Origin: Bradyrhizobium sp. SZCCT0148 | GTDB taxonomy: Bacteria > Pseudomonadota > Alphaproteobacteria > Rhizobiales > Xanthobacteraceae | Reading direction: 5' to 3' | Length of the DNA stretch: 64,000 bases | Assembly (NCBI RefSeq): GCF_018129985.1 | Contig: NZ_JAFCKT010000009.1 | Span: forward strand, 186,001-250,000 | Shown: positions 53,587 through 62,036 of the stretch, in pieces | How the letters are laid out: each line of letters starts with the position of its first letter | How positions within the stretch are numbered: the stretch's first letter is position 1 | Notes under the pieces: model-generated | What the model saw: only the letters and a program-made list of their open reading frames with translations | What the model was told of the DNA's origin: nothing | The model's database searches: none | Made by a program: the position numbers and the translations under genes

Positions 53587-53686
53587 GATGTCCTCCTCAG
53601 TTACTGACGGTTCGGACCGCCCGAATGGTTCCGGGCTTGGAACGTTCAATAGTTCTCAAGCTTGTCGGCAAACACTGCAGGCACCC

Positions 53687-53863
53687 ATGGGGGTCAATAA
53701 ACCCAAAGGCGACAACACACGCAAAAGCGCGGCGAAGAAACGCACGCAGCTCAAGAACCCGCTGACGAAGACGGTCACCAAGCGCAATAAGGAGGCAGGC
53801 AGTTTATGGCCGTCAAGAAAACCGCGAAGAAGTACAAGGTGTTCGAAAAGACAAGTGAGCTAA
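53687..53863 (+). pseudogene. Small Lys-rich protein with an apparent frameshift
   Basis: MGVNKPKGDNTRKSAAKKRTQL and NPLTKTVTKRNKEAGS resemble the short MxNKPKGDNxRKGAVKKR family of Bradyrhizobium. At about 53799-53806 (AGTTTATGG) the expected ending (FMAVKKTAKKYK) is in the +1 frame, so a single-base deletion probably broke it; the current frame ends RSTRCSKRQVS. Confidence 0.5.
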
Positions 53864-54068
53864 CGGCGAGTCTCGTCGGCTCGCCCTCCACTTCCTCGAT
53901 AATCCCCTCTACGTCAGGCACGTCGAAATCGTCACTAGCCCTGTTGCATCCGCAAGGCATGCCGGCGCCGCACTGGCATCCGTTTACGGTATCGGTCCGT
54001 GGCCGGTTGGGGTGATTTTCACGCACCCGGCCCAGGCCGTGACAGGCGGGACAATTTGCTTTGGTCAT
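53775..54068 (-). CDS. Zinc-ribbon-like small hypothetical protein
   Basis: About 97 aa: MTKANCPACHGLGRVRENHPNRP, then GCQCGAGMPCGCN, giving CPACHGxG and CxCGxGxPCxC knuckles, which suggest zinc binding (DnaJ-like zinc ribbon pattern). The acidic middle (DDFDVPDVEGIIEEVEGEP) matches the family; the hydrophobic end may be out-of-family read-through. An ATG three codons upstream (54077) is also possible. Confidence 0.6.
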   Translation of the reverse strand: MTKANCPACHGLGRVRENHPNRPRTDTVNGCQCGAGMPCGCNRASDDFDVPDVEGIIEEVEGEPTRLAVSSLVFSNTLYFFAVFLTAINCLPPYCAW

Positions 54069-54077
54069 ATCGCTCAA

Positions 54078-54308
54078 TCAAAAAGCGCGCGGGCCTTGCT
54101 CCAAAGATCGCAAGCATACCGCGCGCGTCGGTTCACGCCGCCAGCTCTTACGAACGGCGGCGGCCGAATTGCCTACCTTATCAACTGCCTTCTGCAGTTC
54201 ATCTTTCGATACACCAAGGCACTTGGTCCAGTATTTGACCTCAAAATCCTCGTGCATTTTGATTTTGCTACGGTCGCGCTGGTCCCGTTTGGTGAGATTG
54301 TCGTTCAT
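54078..54308 (-). CDS. DUF3606 family protein
   Basis: 76 aa: MNDNLTKRDQRDRSKIKMHEDFEVKYWTKCLGVSKDELQKAVDKVGNSAAAVRK is the DUF3606 consensus (about 55 aa). The last ~20 residues are not family-like and may follow a small frameshift. ATG at 54308 has GAGGAGA 4-5 bp upstream. Small soluble protein of unknown function common in rhizobia. Overlaps the next upstream gene by 41 bp. Confidence 0.72.
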   Translation of the reverse strand: MNDNLTKRDQRDRSKIKMHEDFEVKYWTKCLGVSKDELQKAVDKVGNSAAAVRKSWRREPTRAVCLRSLEQGPRAF

Positions 54309-54459
54309 GCTTCTCCTCAATGGCCTGTAGAAGTCGTTCATCATCAAGAACGGTCAGAAGGTCGTTTATCGTCTCCTCGCAGTCCCGCGGACCGGGCTCG
54401 ACGTAGCGAGCCAGGATGGCCTGGGCTTCTCTAACCGCCTGGGTTACGCGATCCGGCAT
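54268..54459 (-). CDS. Small conserved hypothetical protein
   Basis: 63 aa: MPDRVTQAVREAQAILARYVEPGPRDCEETINDLLTVLDDERLLQAIEE. I recognise the ILAxYVxPGPRDxExTxxxLLxVLDD pattern from short Bradyrhizobium proteins. Helical, acidic. Function unknown. Confidence 0.62.
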   Translation of the reverse strand: MPDRVTQAVREAQAILARYVEPGPRDCEETINDLLTVLDDERLLQAIEEKHERQSHQTGPARP

Positions 54460-54492
54460 GCCTGTACTCCACTTACTCGTGGTGAAACGTAA

Positions 54493-54900
54493 TCAGGAAC
54501 GACGTGTTCCTTTTGTGAGTCCTTTGAAAGAGCTGGCGCGGAGCAGGCCTTCCGAAGTGATGTCCCGGTACTCGATGTCGGCATAGAACTTCGGCTCAAC
54601 CCATGTGGCCTTGGGCTTCTTGATAGTTTGGGTGAGCTTCTGCTTTGGACTGACGACCGTATCCAGCGCCTTGCGGATCTCTGCCGATTTGGTCCGGGTC
54701 CAGCCGGTCCCGGCCTTACCCACGTAGCGCCGCTCTTTACCATCCTGTCTGCCGAAGTAGAGGGCGGCTACACCACCAGGCTCCTTGATGAAACCAATGA
54801 CGAGGAATTGCTCGCGCTGTACCACCTTGATCTTTTGCCAGGCCTCGACCCTGTCCGATCGATACGGAGCGTCCACACGCTTCGAGAGGCGAACAAACAG
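54493..54900 (-). pseudogene. ligD: C-terminal fragment of ATP-dependent DNA ligase LigD
   Basis: The frame reads KRVDAPYRSDRVEAWQKIKVVQREQFLVIGFIKEPGGVAALYFGR...RRYVGKAGTGWT...FKGLTKGTRRS, matching the end of the LigD ligase domain (SKRxDAPYRSGRSxxWLKIKC) and its OB fold. Only about 130 residues are present; the polymerase, phosphoesterase and most of the ligase domain with the catalytic Lys are missing. It is a relic of non-homologous end-joining genes, or at most a truncated product starting at GTG 54876. Confidence 0.82.
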
Positions 54901-54952
54901 GGTGAAGAGGAAGACCAGATGGACCTTGGCCTATAACGCCCTAGTATGCGCG

Positions 54953-55183
54953 TTATCGATGATCCCAATGATGTCCAATACGTAGACGAACTTCTCGTAG
55001 CTGCTGGATATCCGACACGGAAATCACATCCTCATAGCTCTCGTGCTGACTGTCACCCTTCTTCGACTTGGTCTTTCGCATAACCATTTCTTGCAAAAAC
55101 GCTTTGACATTTCCTCGCAAAGTGTCCGAACCATCGCTGGAAACCAGCTTGATGCCGTTCGTATAAGCGCGGCGAACAATGAT
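54953..55183 (-). pseudogene. Open remnant without a start codon
   Basis: A 76-codon minus-strand stretch between stops reads like a real protein (RAYTNGIKLVSSDGSDTLRG, then MVMRKTKSKKGDSQHESYED) but lacks a credible start; an internal ATG would give about 36 residues. Not recognised. The surrounding 54901-55392 has nothing else supported. Confidence 0.35.
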
Positions 55184-55392
55184 TTAAGGATTCACGTGAA
55201 GAATCTTAAGGCTACCGGCAGAGCTTAATTGCAAGCGGCGCTCATCACCCGATCAAGCTTGTCGAACTCGCGGATGGTCTCATTGGTGTCAGTGACGCTT
55301 GCCGTTGGCCGGTAATGTGCTTACGTCCGAACGCACCCTACTAATCGTGCGCCCCGGCTGATATGCTGTGGCGGTTCTTTTGGGAGGTTGCC

Positions 55393-56004
55393 TTGGAAGA
55401 CGAGTTAACCACCGACGAGTTGGCTTTTCTGGCCAGGCAAGGCCTCGGGCCAGACGATGTGTTTGATGCCCGGTGGATGTCTCAAGCGGATTGGTTCGAA
55501 GAGATCAAAAAAGCTGGAAAGCAGGTTGCGCTGGGCGGCCCCTGCAAAAAGCAGAGCCATCGACTGAGATCGAGAAAAGGTCACTGTGTGCAGTGCAACA
55601 CGGCCAAGCTTGCCTACGCCGCTCGACACAATTTGGAGCAATATCTCTACATTGCTGGCTCCTTGCAAGCACGCCTTATCAAGGTCGGCGTCTGCAAGAA
55701 TCTTCTTCAGAGGAATAGGCAAATATGCGCAGAAAGGCACGGCGGTGCCGCCGATTGGGAAATCATCTATGCTGTAAATGTCGCAAGAGCTGGTGAAATC
55801 GAAGACCGTATCCTCGATCAGCTTTCACCATATTCAGTCGATGAGCATTATTGGAAGAATGGATCTCTTCAGAAGTCGATCGAGCTTCGTCGCTGTTCGA
55901 TCAGCCAGGCTCTCGCGGTGGTGCATGCCGAGCTGGAGGGTAGGCCGTTTGATCCGGCCATAAACTGGCGGGACAAGTCCGCCTACGAGTTCGTGCCTCG
56001 TTAA
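55393..56004 (+). CDS. GIY-YIG-like (T5orf172/MUG113-type) nuclease-domain protein
   Basis: About 203 aa. The TTG start at 55393 is supported by GGGAGG 5 bp upstream; an ATG at 55363 is also in frame. Residues 1-80 are a helical and Cys/His-containing lead (GGPCKKQSHRLRSRKGHCVQCN). Then YLYIAGSLQARLIKVGVCKNLLQRNRQIC, a YI...KVG pattern like GIY-YIG of the T5orf172 group, followed by a Glu-containing helix (AGEIEDRILDQL). Plausibly a DNA nuclease of phage or defence type; catalysis unproven. Confidence 0.65.
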   Translation: MEDELTTDELAFLARQGLGPDDVFDARWMSQADWFEEIKKAGKQVALGGPCKKQSHRLRSRKGHCVQCNTAKLAYAARHNLEQYLYIAGSLQARLIKVGVCKNLLQRNRQICAERHGGAADWEIIYAVNVARAGEIEDRILDQLSPYSVDEHYWKNGSLQKSIELRRCSISQALAVVHAELEGRPFDPAINWRDKSAYEFVPR

Positions 56005-56185
56005 GTCCGGCGCCGCGTTTGGCCAGGGCTTTCTGACCTGTCTCGGTCACCCTGAATTGAGGGCCGTCGCGTTCGATATACCCTCGAGCCAGCAAGTTCA
56101 CGACCTCGTGCTTCTTGGTCTCTTCGAAGGTCGAAGACCCCTGCCCGATGTCGCATAGAAAGGATACTTCATCGTCTGTAAGCAT
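55901..56185 (-). CDS. Small winged-helix-like hypothetical protein
   Basis: 94 aa. N-terminal 70 residues (MLTDDEVSFLCDIGQG, then HEVVNLLARGYIERDGPQFRVTETGQKALAKRG) have the helix-strand pattern of a winged helix and resemble a short Bradyrhizobium family. The tail runs antisense through the last 104 bp of the GIY-YIG-like gene and is probably read-through. Confidence 0.6.
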   Translation of the reverse strand: MLTDDEVSFLCDIGQGSSTFEETKKHEVVNLLARGYIERDGPQFRVTETGQKALAKRGAGLNEARTRRRTCPASLWPDQTAYPPARHAPPREPG

Positions 56186-56286
56186 GACCTAAAAACGACG
56201 TCGGTCTTAGCTGGTTCCAATTTCCAAACGGCCTCATTCGACTCGAACGATCAAACTGGTATCTTGCCGCGTTCTGGGGAATCGAG

Positions 56287-56775
56287 ATGAAATACGTCGT
56301 GCTTACCATGATGCTAATTGCCTCTCCCGCTCTCGCCGAAACCGGCAAGAGAGACCTATTGGGGTTCTCTCCCGGCATGACGTTGGCCTCAGCAAAGGCT
56401 TTCGGAGCGAGGCGCAACTTCAGATGCGAGGTTGTGCCGAGAGCCCCGTTTGCGCTCTACTGCACAAGGGGAGCCGAGACCGTCCGCCTGTTGTCGGGAC
56501 TGCTTGAGGGAGCCCCAGTGTACGACGTTCAGCTCAAGGTCGATATCGACGATTTGGCTACCGGCGCCCAGGCGGTCTCTAAGGAGTTTGGTAGACAACC
56601 CGACTTCGTGCCCCCCTCATATGAGCGCGCCCAGCGCTATGAATGGAATCTTGAAACGGGAGAGACGGTAAGGCTGACGAAGGACAGCTTGAACCTAATC
56701 AACCGCAAGATCTTCTCCGAGAACCAAGAGCAGGAAAAAGCTGCTGGAAAATCAAAACAGCTTCCAAACTTTTAG
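56287..56775 (+). CDS. Exported hypothetical protein
   Basis: 162 aa with a signal peptide (MKYVVLTMMLIASPALAETG). The mature part contains one Cys pair (FRCEVVP...LYCTRG) and a GFSPGMTLASAKAF segment as in small periplasmic proteins. No function. It ends 16 bp before the next gene, so they may be co-transcribed. Confidence 0.68.
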   Translation: MKYVVLTMMLIASPALAETGKRDLLGFSPGMTLASAKAFGARRNFRCEVVPRAPFALYCTRGAETVRLLSGLLEGAPVYDVQLKVDIDDLATGAQAVSKEFGRQPDFVPPSYERAQRYEWNLETGETVRLTKDSLNLINRKIFSENQEQEKAAGKSKQLPNF

Positions 56776-56791
56776 ATGCGATCGGGTAAAC

Positions 56792-57298
56792 ATGTCAGAC
56801 CTTGTCTCTACGGTCACCGAGGCGGCCAGCGCACGATATCAGGGAGCGCACCTCAAGCAATTTCTAAGAGGTCAGTCGTTCTCAGCTGCGACTGAGGATA
56901 TCAAGACCTTCTTTATCGAGCTGGGTGAGCGCCTCGGCTATTTGGTCTCGACCCGGGGTAATAACCGCAATGAGTGGCTCTACGATCTTGTTTGGCGGCG
57001 AGAGACCGACGGGTTTCTCACGAAGCAGGCGCTCGTTCTGGAAAGCGAATTACGCCCGGGCCCATCAGTGGCCCAAGGGGCCTTGGTCGATACCGACTTT
57101 CATAAATTAATACAGGCGCGCGCCCTGCTCAGAGTATGGATTGCGGCCATCTCACACTCTCAAATGGTTGTCGAACACAGGCTTAATTGCGAGCGCCAAA
57201 TAAAAGAGTTCGAGCTAAGCCAACCCGGTGATGCCTACTTATTCATCCTCTACGATTGGACGAAGAATGAAGCGACGGTAAGCAGCTTTATTCTTTAG
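56792..57298 (+). CDS. PD-(D/E)XK-like hypothetical protein
   Basis: 168 aa. EWLYDLVWRRE (Asp65) followed by LVLESELRP (Glu84, Glu86) fits the beta-hairpin D...ExE pattern of restriction-endonuclease-fold proteins, with no Lys at the usual third position (ExE rather than ExK). Cytoplasmic. Followed by AlbA_2-type and HEPN-like genes on the same strand, which is the kind of company kept by nucleases in defence loci. The fold is inferred from motif pattern only. Confidence 0.55.
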   Translation: MSDLVSTVTEAASARYQGAHLKQFLRGQSFSAATEDIKTFFIELGERLGYLVSTRGNNRNEWLYDLVWRRETDGFLTKQALVLESELRPGPSVAQGALVDTDFHKLIQARALLRVWIAAISHSQMVVEHRLNCERQIKEFELSQPGDAYLFILYDWTKNEATVSSFIL

Positions 57299-57407
57299 AT
57301 TACAGCGGCGCGAGCAGTTGCCATCGCGATACGCAGACCGGCCATAATCAGAGCCATAGTAGCAGCGGCGCCGCCGTGCTGGATCTTGGCAACGGTAATT
57401 GCCCCTC

Positions 57408-58425
57408 CAGTGTTGACGCTCTATTGCTCACACGGAAAAGCTGCTACTGGCAAGCCTTTCAACTCGCGGGCATCCGGATGGCATTTCAATTTACCAAACG
57501 CGCCAGGATCTTGAGAAGCTCCTCGCCAATGGCGCAGTCGAAAACACCGAACTCGAATTCAAGGATTCTCGATCGCTCGTGAGGGATGACGGGAAGATCA
57601 CCGAGCTGTGCATCAACGTCTCTGCGTTGGCCAACTCGGCGGGCGGGCAGATCATCTACGGTATCAACGAACAAGAAGACGAAGGGGCCCGTGGTCGTCG
57701 ATGAAGGTGTTGCAGACGCCAGTATTACCCGAGACTGGATCAGCCAGATCCTTAATGCCCGCATCAAGCCCCGCCTGCAGGAATACACCATCGATCCCAT
57801 AGACCTACATCAGGGACAGTTGGGTTTTGTGATCTCCGTCCCACAGTCGGTCATTGGCCCGCATCAGGCACCGGACAATAGATACTATCGACGCATCGGG
57901 GTCGAGGTCCGCGCCATGGAGGATTACGAGATCAACGATATCCTGCGGCGGGCGACCACACCCGACCTTTATGCGCAAATCACCTTCGATCAAAAACAAA
58001 CAACCCGCCCGGTAGACGCCACGATGAGTACAGGCTTCTCCCAGACGGTTCATCTCAATGTCACCGTGAAGAACCGCTCAAAACACGCCCGCTTACCATG
58101 TGATGGTCGATTTCCTAATCGACGCTGATCTAAGGGTTCCATTCAACAGGTCGGGGAGCGCGACCAACCACCTGGACCAAAGATGACTATTTACCGGAGG
58201 TCGATCAATTCCCCTCCTCACATGCCGGTGTTCAAGGAAGCGGAGCACGAGGACCACACCGCTACTGTGTCGGTTCAAATTCCCAACGAGCACTTGAATA
58301 GTGCAATCATCCGGCTTGAGATCTCACTTCAGACGCCTGGTTTCACAAAAATTGAAACGTGGACACTTCGCACTCGGCCGGGACAGCTCCGCCTGGTAGG
58401 CCCAGATGATCCGTTGAGCCATTGA
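57408..58425 (+). pseudogene. AlbA_2/Schlafen-type ATP-binding protein, frameshifted
   Basis: Frame 1 gives NTELEFKDSRSLV, ELCINVSALANSAGGQIIYGINE, the AlbA_2 core. At about 57680 the frame shifts: GPVVVDEGVADASITRDWISQIL, SVPQSVIGPHQAPDNRYYRRIGVEVRAMEDYEINDILRR follow in another frame to about 58075. A second shift at about 58080 moves the rest (AYHVMVDFLIDADLRVPF, then a beta-rich end to 58425) to a third frame. At least two lesions; no start codon is evident at the 5' end. Its stop overlaps the ATG of the next gene. Confidence 0.8.
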
Positions 58426-58994
58426 TGTTCCCAATACACAACACGTTCCCAAAGGAAATGGCGGTCATCGGCCGAATCCTACTCGACTACGGCGAGCTTG
58501 AGCTCGACCTAATGAACTGCATCCAGGTCGCACGGCAGTACGACCTGGACTCAACCTTGAAGGCGATGTTCCGGATCAGGGGCGAGCTAAGCCGCATTCA
58601 AATCGCTGATGCGTTGGGTCGCGTGCCATATTCAAACGCCGGGTTGGAAGCCGAATTCAGCGAACTCATTGACGCGATCGATCATTGCCGGAAGATCAGG
58701 AACAAGTATGCGCACGCCTATTGGCACGACCCGGATATCGGCAAGGCGCTCTGTTATGTCTCTCTCGAAGAGCTTGCCGAAGATAAAGAGCCGGTCAAGG
58801 ACCTCACCGCTCTCACGTTCTTTTATCTCGATGAAAAGCTTTTGCTGCTCCAAGAGTCCTATTTCTTGTACGTCCGCGAGCTGATCCGGTATCTCAATTA
58901 TGAGGGCCGGTTCAGAAACAAACACATTAACACGCAAATATTCAAGCGTCCTGCTGCAGTTGGGAAGCCGCCGTATTTCACGAGGAAGGCTTGA
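58425..58994 (+). CDS. Hypothetical helical protein with HEPN-like Rx4H motif
   Basis: 189 aa, strongly helical. CRKIRNKYAHAYW contains Arg92-x4-His97 within RNKYAH, the Rx4-6H signature of HEPN ribonuclease-type proteins and of related helical families. ATG at 58425 overlaps the previous stop (TGATG). It belongs with the truncated gene right behind it, which opens with a similar ALRWSHIEHILG-type helix. A toxin/defence role is possible but unproven. Confidence 0.6.
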   Translation: MFPIHNTFPKEMAVIGRILLDYGELELDLMNCIQVARQYDLDSTLKAMFRIRGELSRIQIADALGRVPYSNAGLEAEFSELIDAIDHCRKIRNKYAHAYWHDPDIGKALCYVSLEELAEDKEPVKDLTALTFFYLDEKLLLLQESYFLYVRELIRYLNYEGRFRNKHINTQIFKRPAAVGKPPYFTRKA

Positions 58995-59443
58995 TGATCC
59001 CCTCTCCCTACAATTTTGAACCGGCATTGTCAGACCAGGAGTATGCGAAGCTCGGCATTCTGGCGCTGCGCTGGTCGCACATCGAGCACATCCTCGGCAA
59101 CTGCCTGAAGGTCATCCTACGCCTGACCGATGAAGAGGCTGTAATCGTCGTCTTCAGCCTGAGCGCCGACCAGCGAGCCGAATAGATCCATCGGCTCTCA
59201 AAACTGGCAGAGCTACCCGAGCCTGCCAAGAAGACCGTGTTGTTGATGCGGCGGCGCCTTGCAGAGCGGCCTTTTCCCAGCAGGAAATCGTTGAGCACCG
59301 CTGTTGGTTGTGAAGGGGTGTGGCGGCCCTGCAATCATGTCGGCCAGGCGCCGAAGGTAGGAGCGTTTGCCAAATTCGACGCCACCCATGATGACGATGG
59401 CTTCTGCCGTCGTTCGTGCTCTTCACGGATCAGCTCGAGCAGC
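58991..59443 (+). pseudogene. Related hypothetical gene, nonsense-mutated and cut by IS66 fragment
   Basis: MMIPSPYNFEPALSDQEYAKLGILALRWSHIEHILGNCLKVILRLTD and onward to SADQRAE, then TAG at 59183; the frame continues sensibly IHRLSKLAELPEPAKKTVLLM for 20 codons beyond the stop, then turns into unrelated sequence before the IS66 end at 59444. Its start overlaps the previous gene by 4 bp, as in an operon. Confidence 0.62.
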
Positions 59444-60357
59444 GTAAGCATCCGGTGAGGACCGCGCAGCGGTTGGTTAGGCTGCCTGATTGATTTGTTT
59501 GTTTCGGGTGCGCCAATTCCAGGGCAGCAGTTCGTCGAGGCGTTGGACCGGATGTCCAGCGATGCGCGCCAAGACGTCGGCGAGCCAGGCTAGTGGATCC
59601 ACGTCGTTCATTTTGGCTGTGACGATCAGGCTGTACATCATCGCGGCACGGTCGCCGCCGCGGTCGGAGCCACAGAACAGCCAAGACTTCCGCCCCAAGG
59701 CGATGCCGCGCAGGGCTCGTTCTGCGGCGTTGTTCGACAGGCAGATGCGGCCATCGTCGAGGAAGCGGGTAAACGCATGCCAACGCTTGAGCATGTAGTC
59801 CATCGCCTTGGCAACGTCGTTGCGCCGTGAGAGCTTGGCCCGTTGCACACGCATCCAGGCTTCCAAATCGGCAACCAACGGCGTGCTGAGCTCCTGACGG
59901 ACGGCTTGGCGCCGCTCGGGCGTCTCGCCGTTGATGCCGCGCTCGATCTCGAACAAGGCATCGATCCGGCGGACTGCTTCCAGCGCCAGCGGCGAGATCA
60001 CCTCCGGCTTTTCGCCTCGCACCTTGCGACGCGCATTCTCGGCCAAATCAGCCATCACGAAGAACGGTCGTCGGGCGTGGACCCAGCACGCAGCTTCCAG
60101 GATCAGGCCTGCGTTGCGGCCCGGGTCATAAAGCTTGCCATCGCCACCATAGGCATCGGCCTGGAAGATGCCGCTGTAGCCGGCCAGATGGGCCTGGGGA
60201 TGCTCGCCGGCGCGATCGCGCGAGTAATAAAACACTGCCCCCGGCGGCGCCTGCCCGCCAAAAGGCTTGTCGTCGCGCACATAGACCCAGATGCGGCCGG
60301 TGTCAGTCTTGCCTTTGGCCAGGACCGGGACCGTCGTGTCATCCCCGTGCAATCGCT
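59444..60357 (-). mobile_element. IS66-family element remnant
   Basis: The transposase 3' side ends at GTAAGC (59444-59449), the usual IS66 terminal sequence. The other side lacks the tnpA/tnpB genes and the 5' half of tnpC; the coding frame breaks at about 60357. No matching second inverted repeat or target duplication found. Confidence 0.75.
59477..60352 (-). pseudogene. IS66 transposase TnpC, C-terminal part
   Basis: 291 residues: MHGDDTTVPVLAKGKTDTGRIWVYVRDD, YDPGRNAGLILEAACWVHARRPFFV, the DDE-region NNAAERALRGIALGRKSWLFCGSDRGG, and the conserved end RLDELLPWNWRTRNKQ. A full TnpC is about 510-550 aa; the N-terminal zinc-finger and HTH portion is missing. It should not be active. Confidence 0.88.
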
Positions 60358-60490
60358 GTCAATCGGCTCGACGCACCAGCGGGGCTCCTAAAAGTCTCGG
60401 TTCACCCTGGGAAATTTCCCAGTGTCTGCTCCTGGGCCCGGCCGCTAAATGTCGCTGTAGGCTGTGAACCGTCGGGCATGACGTAGCGAT

Positions 60491-60682
60491 ATGGAAGAAC
60501 TCACTGTTCAGCTTGAGAAGGTGCGCAAGCATGCAGAGGAATGTGCGCGGCTGGCGAGGACTGCCCCGGACAGGCAGACGCGCGCGCTGTTCGAAAGGCT
60601 CGCCGAACGGCTTCGAGAAATGCTGCAAGACATCGAGACGACAATCGCGGCGCGAACGAAGTTGAGTGGCCGCTGGGAATAG
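60491..60682 (+). CDS. Small coiled-coil hypothetical protein
   Basis: 63 aa, fully helical and charged: MEELTVQLEKVRKHAEECARLARTAPDRQTRALFERLAERLREML. Resembles short Bradyrhizobium proteins with an AEECRxxA start. Ribosome site weak. Function unknown. Confidence 0.6.
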   Translation: MEELTVQLEKVRKHAEECARLARTAPDRQTRALFERLAERLREMLQDIETTIAARTKLSGRWE

Positions 60683-60717
60683 TCGCAAGCGCACCGTGCG
60701 CAACGTGAGGGAACGTC

Positions 60718-60783
60718 ATGGATCACTGTGAGCTCGCAGCCCGAGCCGCCGTTGCCTGCTGGCATGGATCGGGTAACTACTAG
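60718..60783 (+). CDS. Possible 21-aa micro-ORF
   Basis: ATG with GAGG 7 bp upstream encodes MDHCELAARAAVACWHGSGN plus Tyr then TAG. Only the ribosome site supports it. Confidence 0.25.
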   Translation: MDHCELAARAAVACWHGSGNY

Positions 60784-60998
60784 CTTTGCTTACCTTGCAT
60801 GCAAGCGATCACGAACTGTCGCGGTCCATTAGCTCCCTTCGCATTCTCCATCCCCGAAGTGAAGCCGCGATCCTTAGCTAGCTGTCTGCATTTTGCGAGT
60901 TTTGCTTGATCCACCGAGCCTTTCGGAGCAGTGCCTTGCTGCGCTTGTGCGGACGCTACACCCATCACCAAAACAGGAGCGAAAATTAATCTGAACAT
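60780..60998 (-). CDS. Small exported hypothetical protein
   Basis: 72 aa with signal peptide (MFRLIFAPVLVMGVASAQAQQG) and two Cys (AKCRQLAKDRGF, FVIACMQGKQS). GGAGGG lies 9 bp before the ATG. A PsiF-like or similar short periplasmic family is possible: KCRxLAxxRG...ACMxG. Function unknown. Confidence 0.7.
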   Translation of the reverse strand: MFRLIFAPVLVMGVASAQAQQGTAPKGSVDQAKLAKCRQLAKDRGFTSGMENAKGANGPRQFVIACMQGKQS

Positions 60999-61213
60999 AA
61001 TGGCTTCCCTCCGTTTAAAATATTAATAGATTAACTGACATTAAATGAAATGTCGAATCATTGCCGACCCCGCCCTTGGAATTCCCCGGTCAGGGCAGCG
61101 CGAGTAAGTCAGCACTGACTTACATTTCGCAGGAAATTCAACGGGTTGACGCGATTCCGCGAATATGAATCTATGACGGCACACCGCTAATGGTGGGGCT
61201 AAAGGGAATTGCA

Positions 61214-61462
61214 ATGCCATTGATTGCCGACGACAATTACACTGCGCTCGTGCGCAAGCTCGCTGACCGGATGACCGGCGCCGCGAATGAATGTCCGTTC
61301 TCAAGTGCCAAAGATCGGCGCACCTGGGTCGAGACCGATGTGCAACATCTGTTGTGTTGCCGGCATCTTCCCGGCATCAAGCGCCGACAGCGAACCAAAC
61401 CATCGGTGCACTGCCTAGGTAGCGCGCGCCTGCACCAGGTGGGCCGGCGTAACATTTCGTGA
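61214..61462 (+). CDS. Hypothetical small ORF
   Basis: 82 aa starting MPLIADDNYTALVRKLADRMTGAANECPFSS with AAGGGA 6 bp upstream. The first ~55 residues look protein-like; the rest is basic and possibly a shifted frame. Not recognised. Confidence 0.4.
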   Translation: MPLIADDNYTALVRKLADRMTGAANECPFSSAKDRRTWVETDVQHLLCCRHLPGIKRRQRTKPSVHCLGSARLHQVGRRNIS

Positions 61463-61552
61463 TCCGAAGAGGCGCGTTGTCCTACATGCCGCCGCTATAG
61501 GCCAATCAGCGAACAGCTTCACGGCCGTTCGCTGTCTCCTCTGTCAGTGGCT

Positions 61553-61586
61553 CAGCCGGCGGCGCACACCCCGCCGGCTGGTTTTT
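61553..61586 (+). terminator. Rho-independent terminator
   Basis: CAGCCGGCGG (61553-61562) and CCGCCGGCTG (61571-61580) form a perfect 10-bp stem followed by GTTTTT. Its upstream gene is unclear (the small ORF at 61214 is ~90 bp away). Confidence 0.8.
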
Positions 61587-61628
61587 CGTCAGGGGAGAAC
61601 ATCCAACCACTGACATGGAGAGAAGTGA

Positions 61629-61958
61629 ATGCCTATCGATCGGATCCACACTATCAACATCACTGGCCGCGATGGTGCAGTAGTCCGCAAAGCACTTGCG
61701 TATGCCATTGAAGCGATAGACCGGCTGCCGCGGTGCTTCCAAGAAAGCAGTGACCGCGAAGATATGCTGAACTTCCTCGACGTGCTGGGCGATGCAGACC
61801 TACACCAATTCGTCGCGCGCCAACATCTAGTCGCGTCACTAGCCAATCCCGACGAGGACGACGCCGACTTTATCGAGGACGGATCGACGCCCACCCCCGA
61901 CGAGGCAGAGTTCATCGACGAGGAAGAGGACGAGAATCTTTCAGGCGTTGTGCGCTGA
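61629..61958 (+). CDS. Acidic hypothetical protein
   Basis: 109 aa; MPIDRIHTINITGRDGAVVRKAL, then helices and a very acidic tail (DEDDADFIEDGSTPTPDEAEFIDEEEDE). GGAGAG lies 6 bp upstream of the ATG. Acidic small proteins like this can be DNA mimics or phage-borne regulators, but no family is recognised. Confidence 0.6.
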   Translation: MPIDRIHTINITGRDGAVVRKALAYAIEAIDRLPRCFQESSDREDMLNFLDVLGDADLHQFVARQHLVASLANPDEDDADFIEDGSTPTPDEAEFIDEEEDENLSGVVR

Positions 61959-62036
61959 CCTTATCCGCTAGGCCTTGCCCAAAATCGTCCCTCGCGCTTA
62001 GATTGCGCGAGGGATGATTGAACTCAGTGGGGAATC

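Noticed and set aside
53806..54015. Plus-strand 69-codon frame starting MAVKKTAKKYK
   Set aside because: Only its first dozen residues look real (end of the frameshifted Lys-rich gene); the remainder is antisense to the zinc-ribbon-like gene.
59154..59426. Minus-strand 90-codon frame between the truncated gene and IS66
   Set aside because: No recognisable protein sequence; it spans the junction of unrelated pieces.
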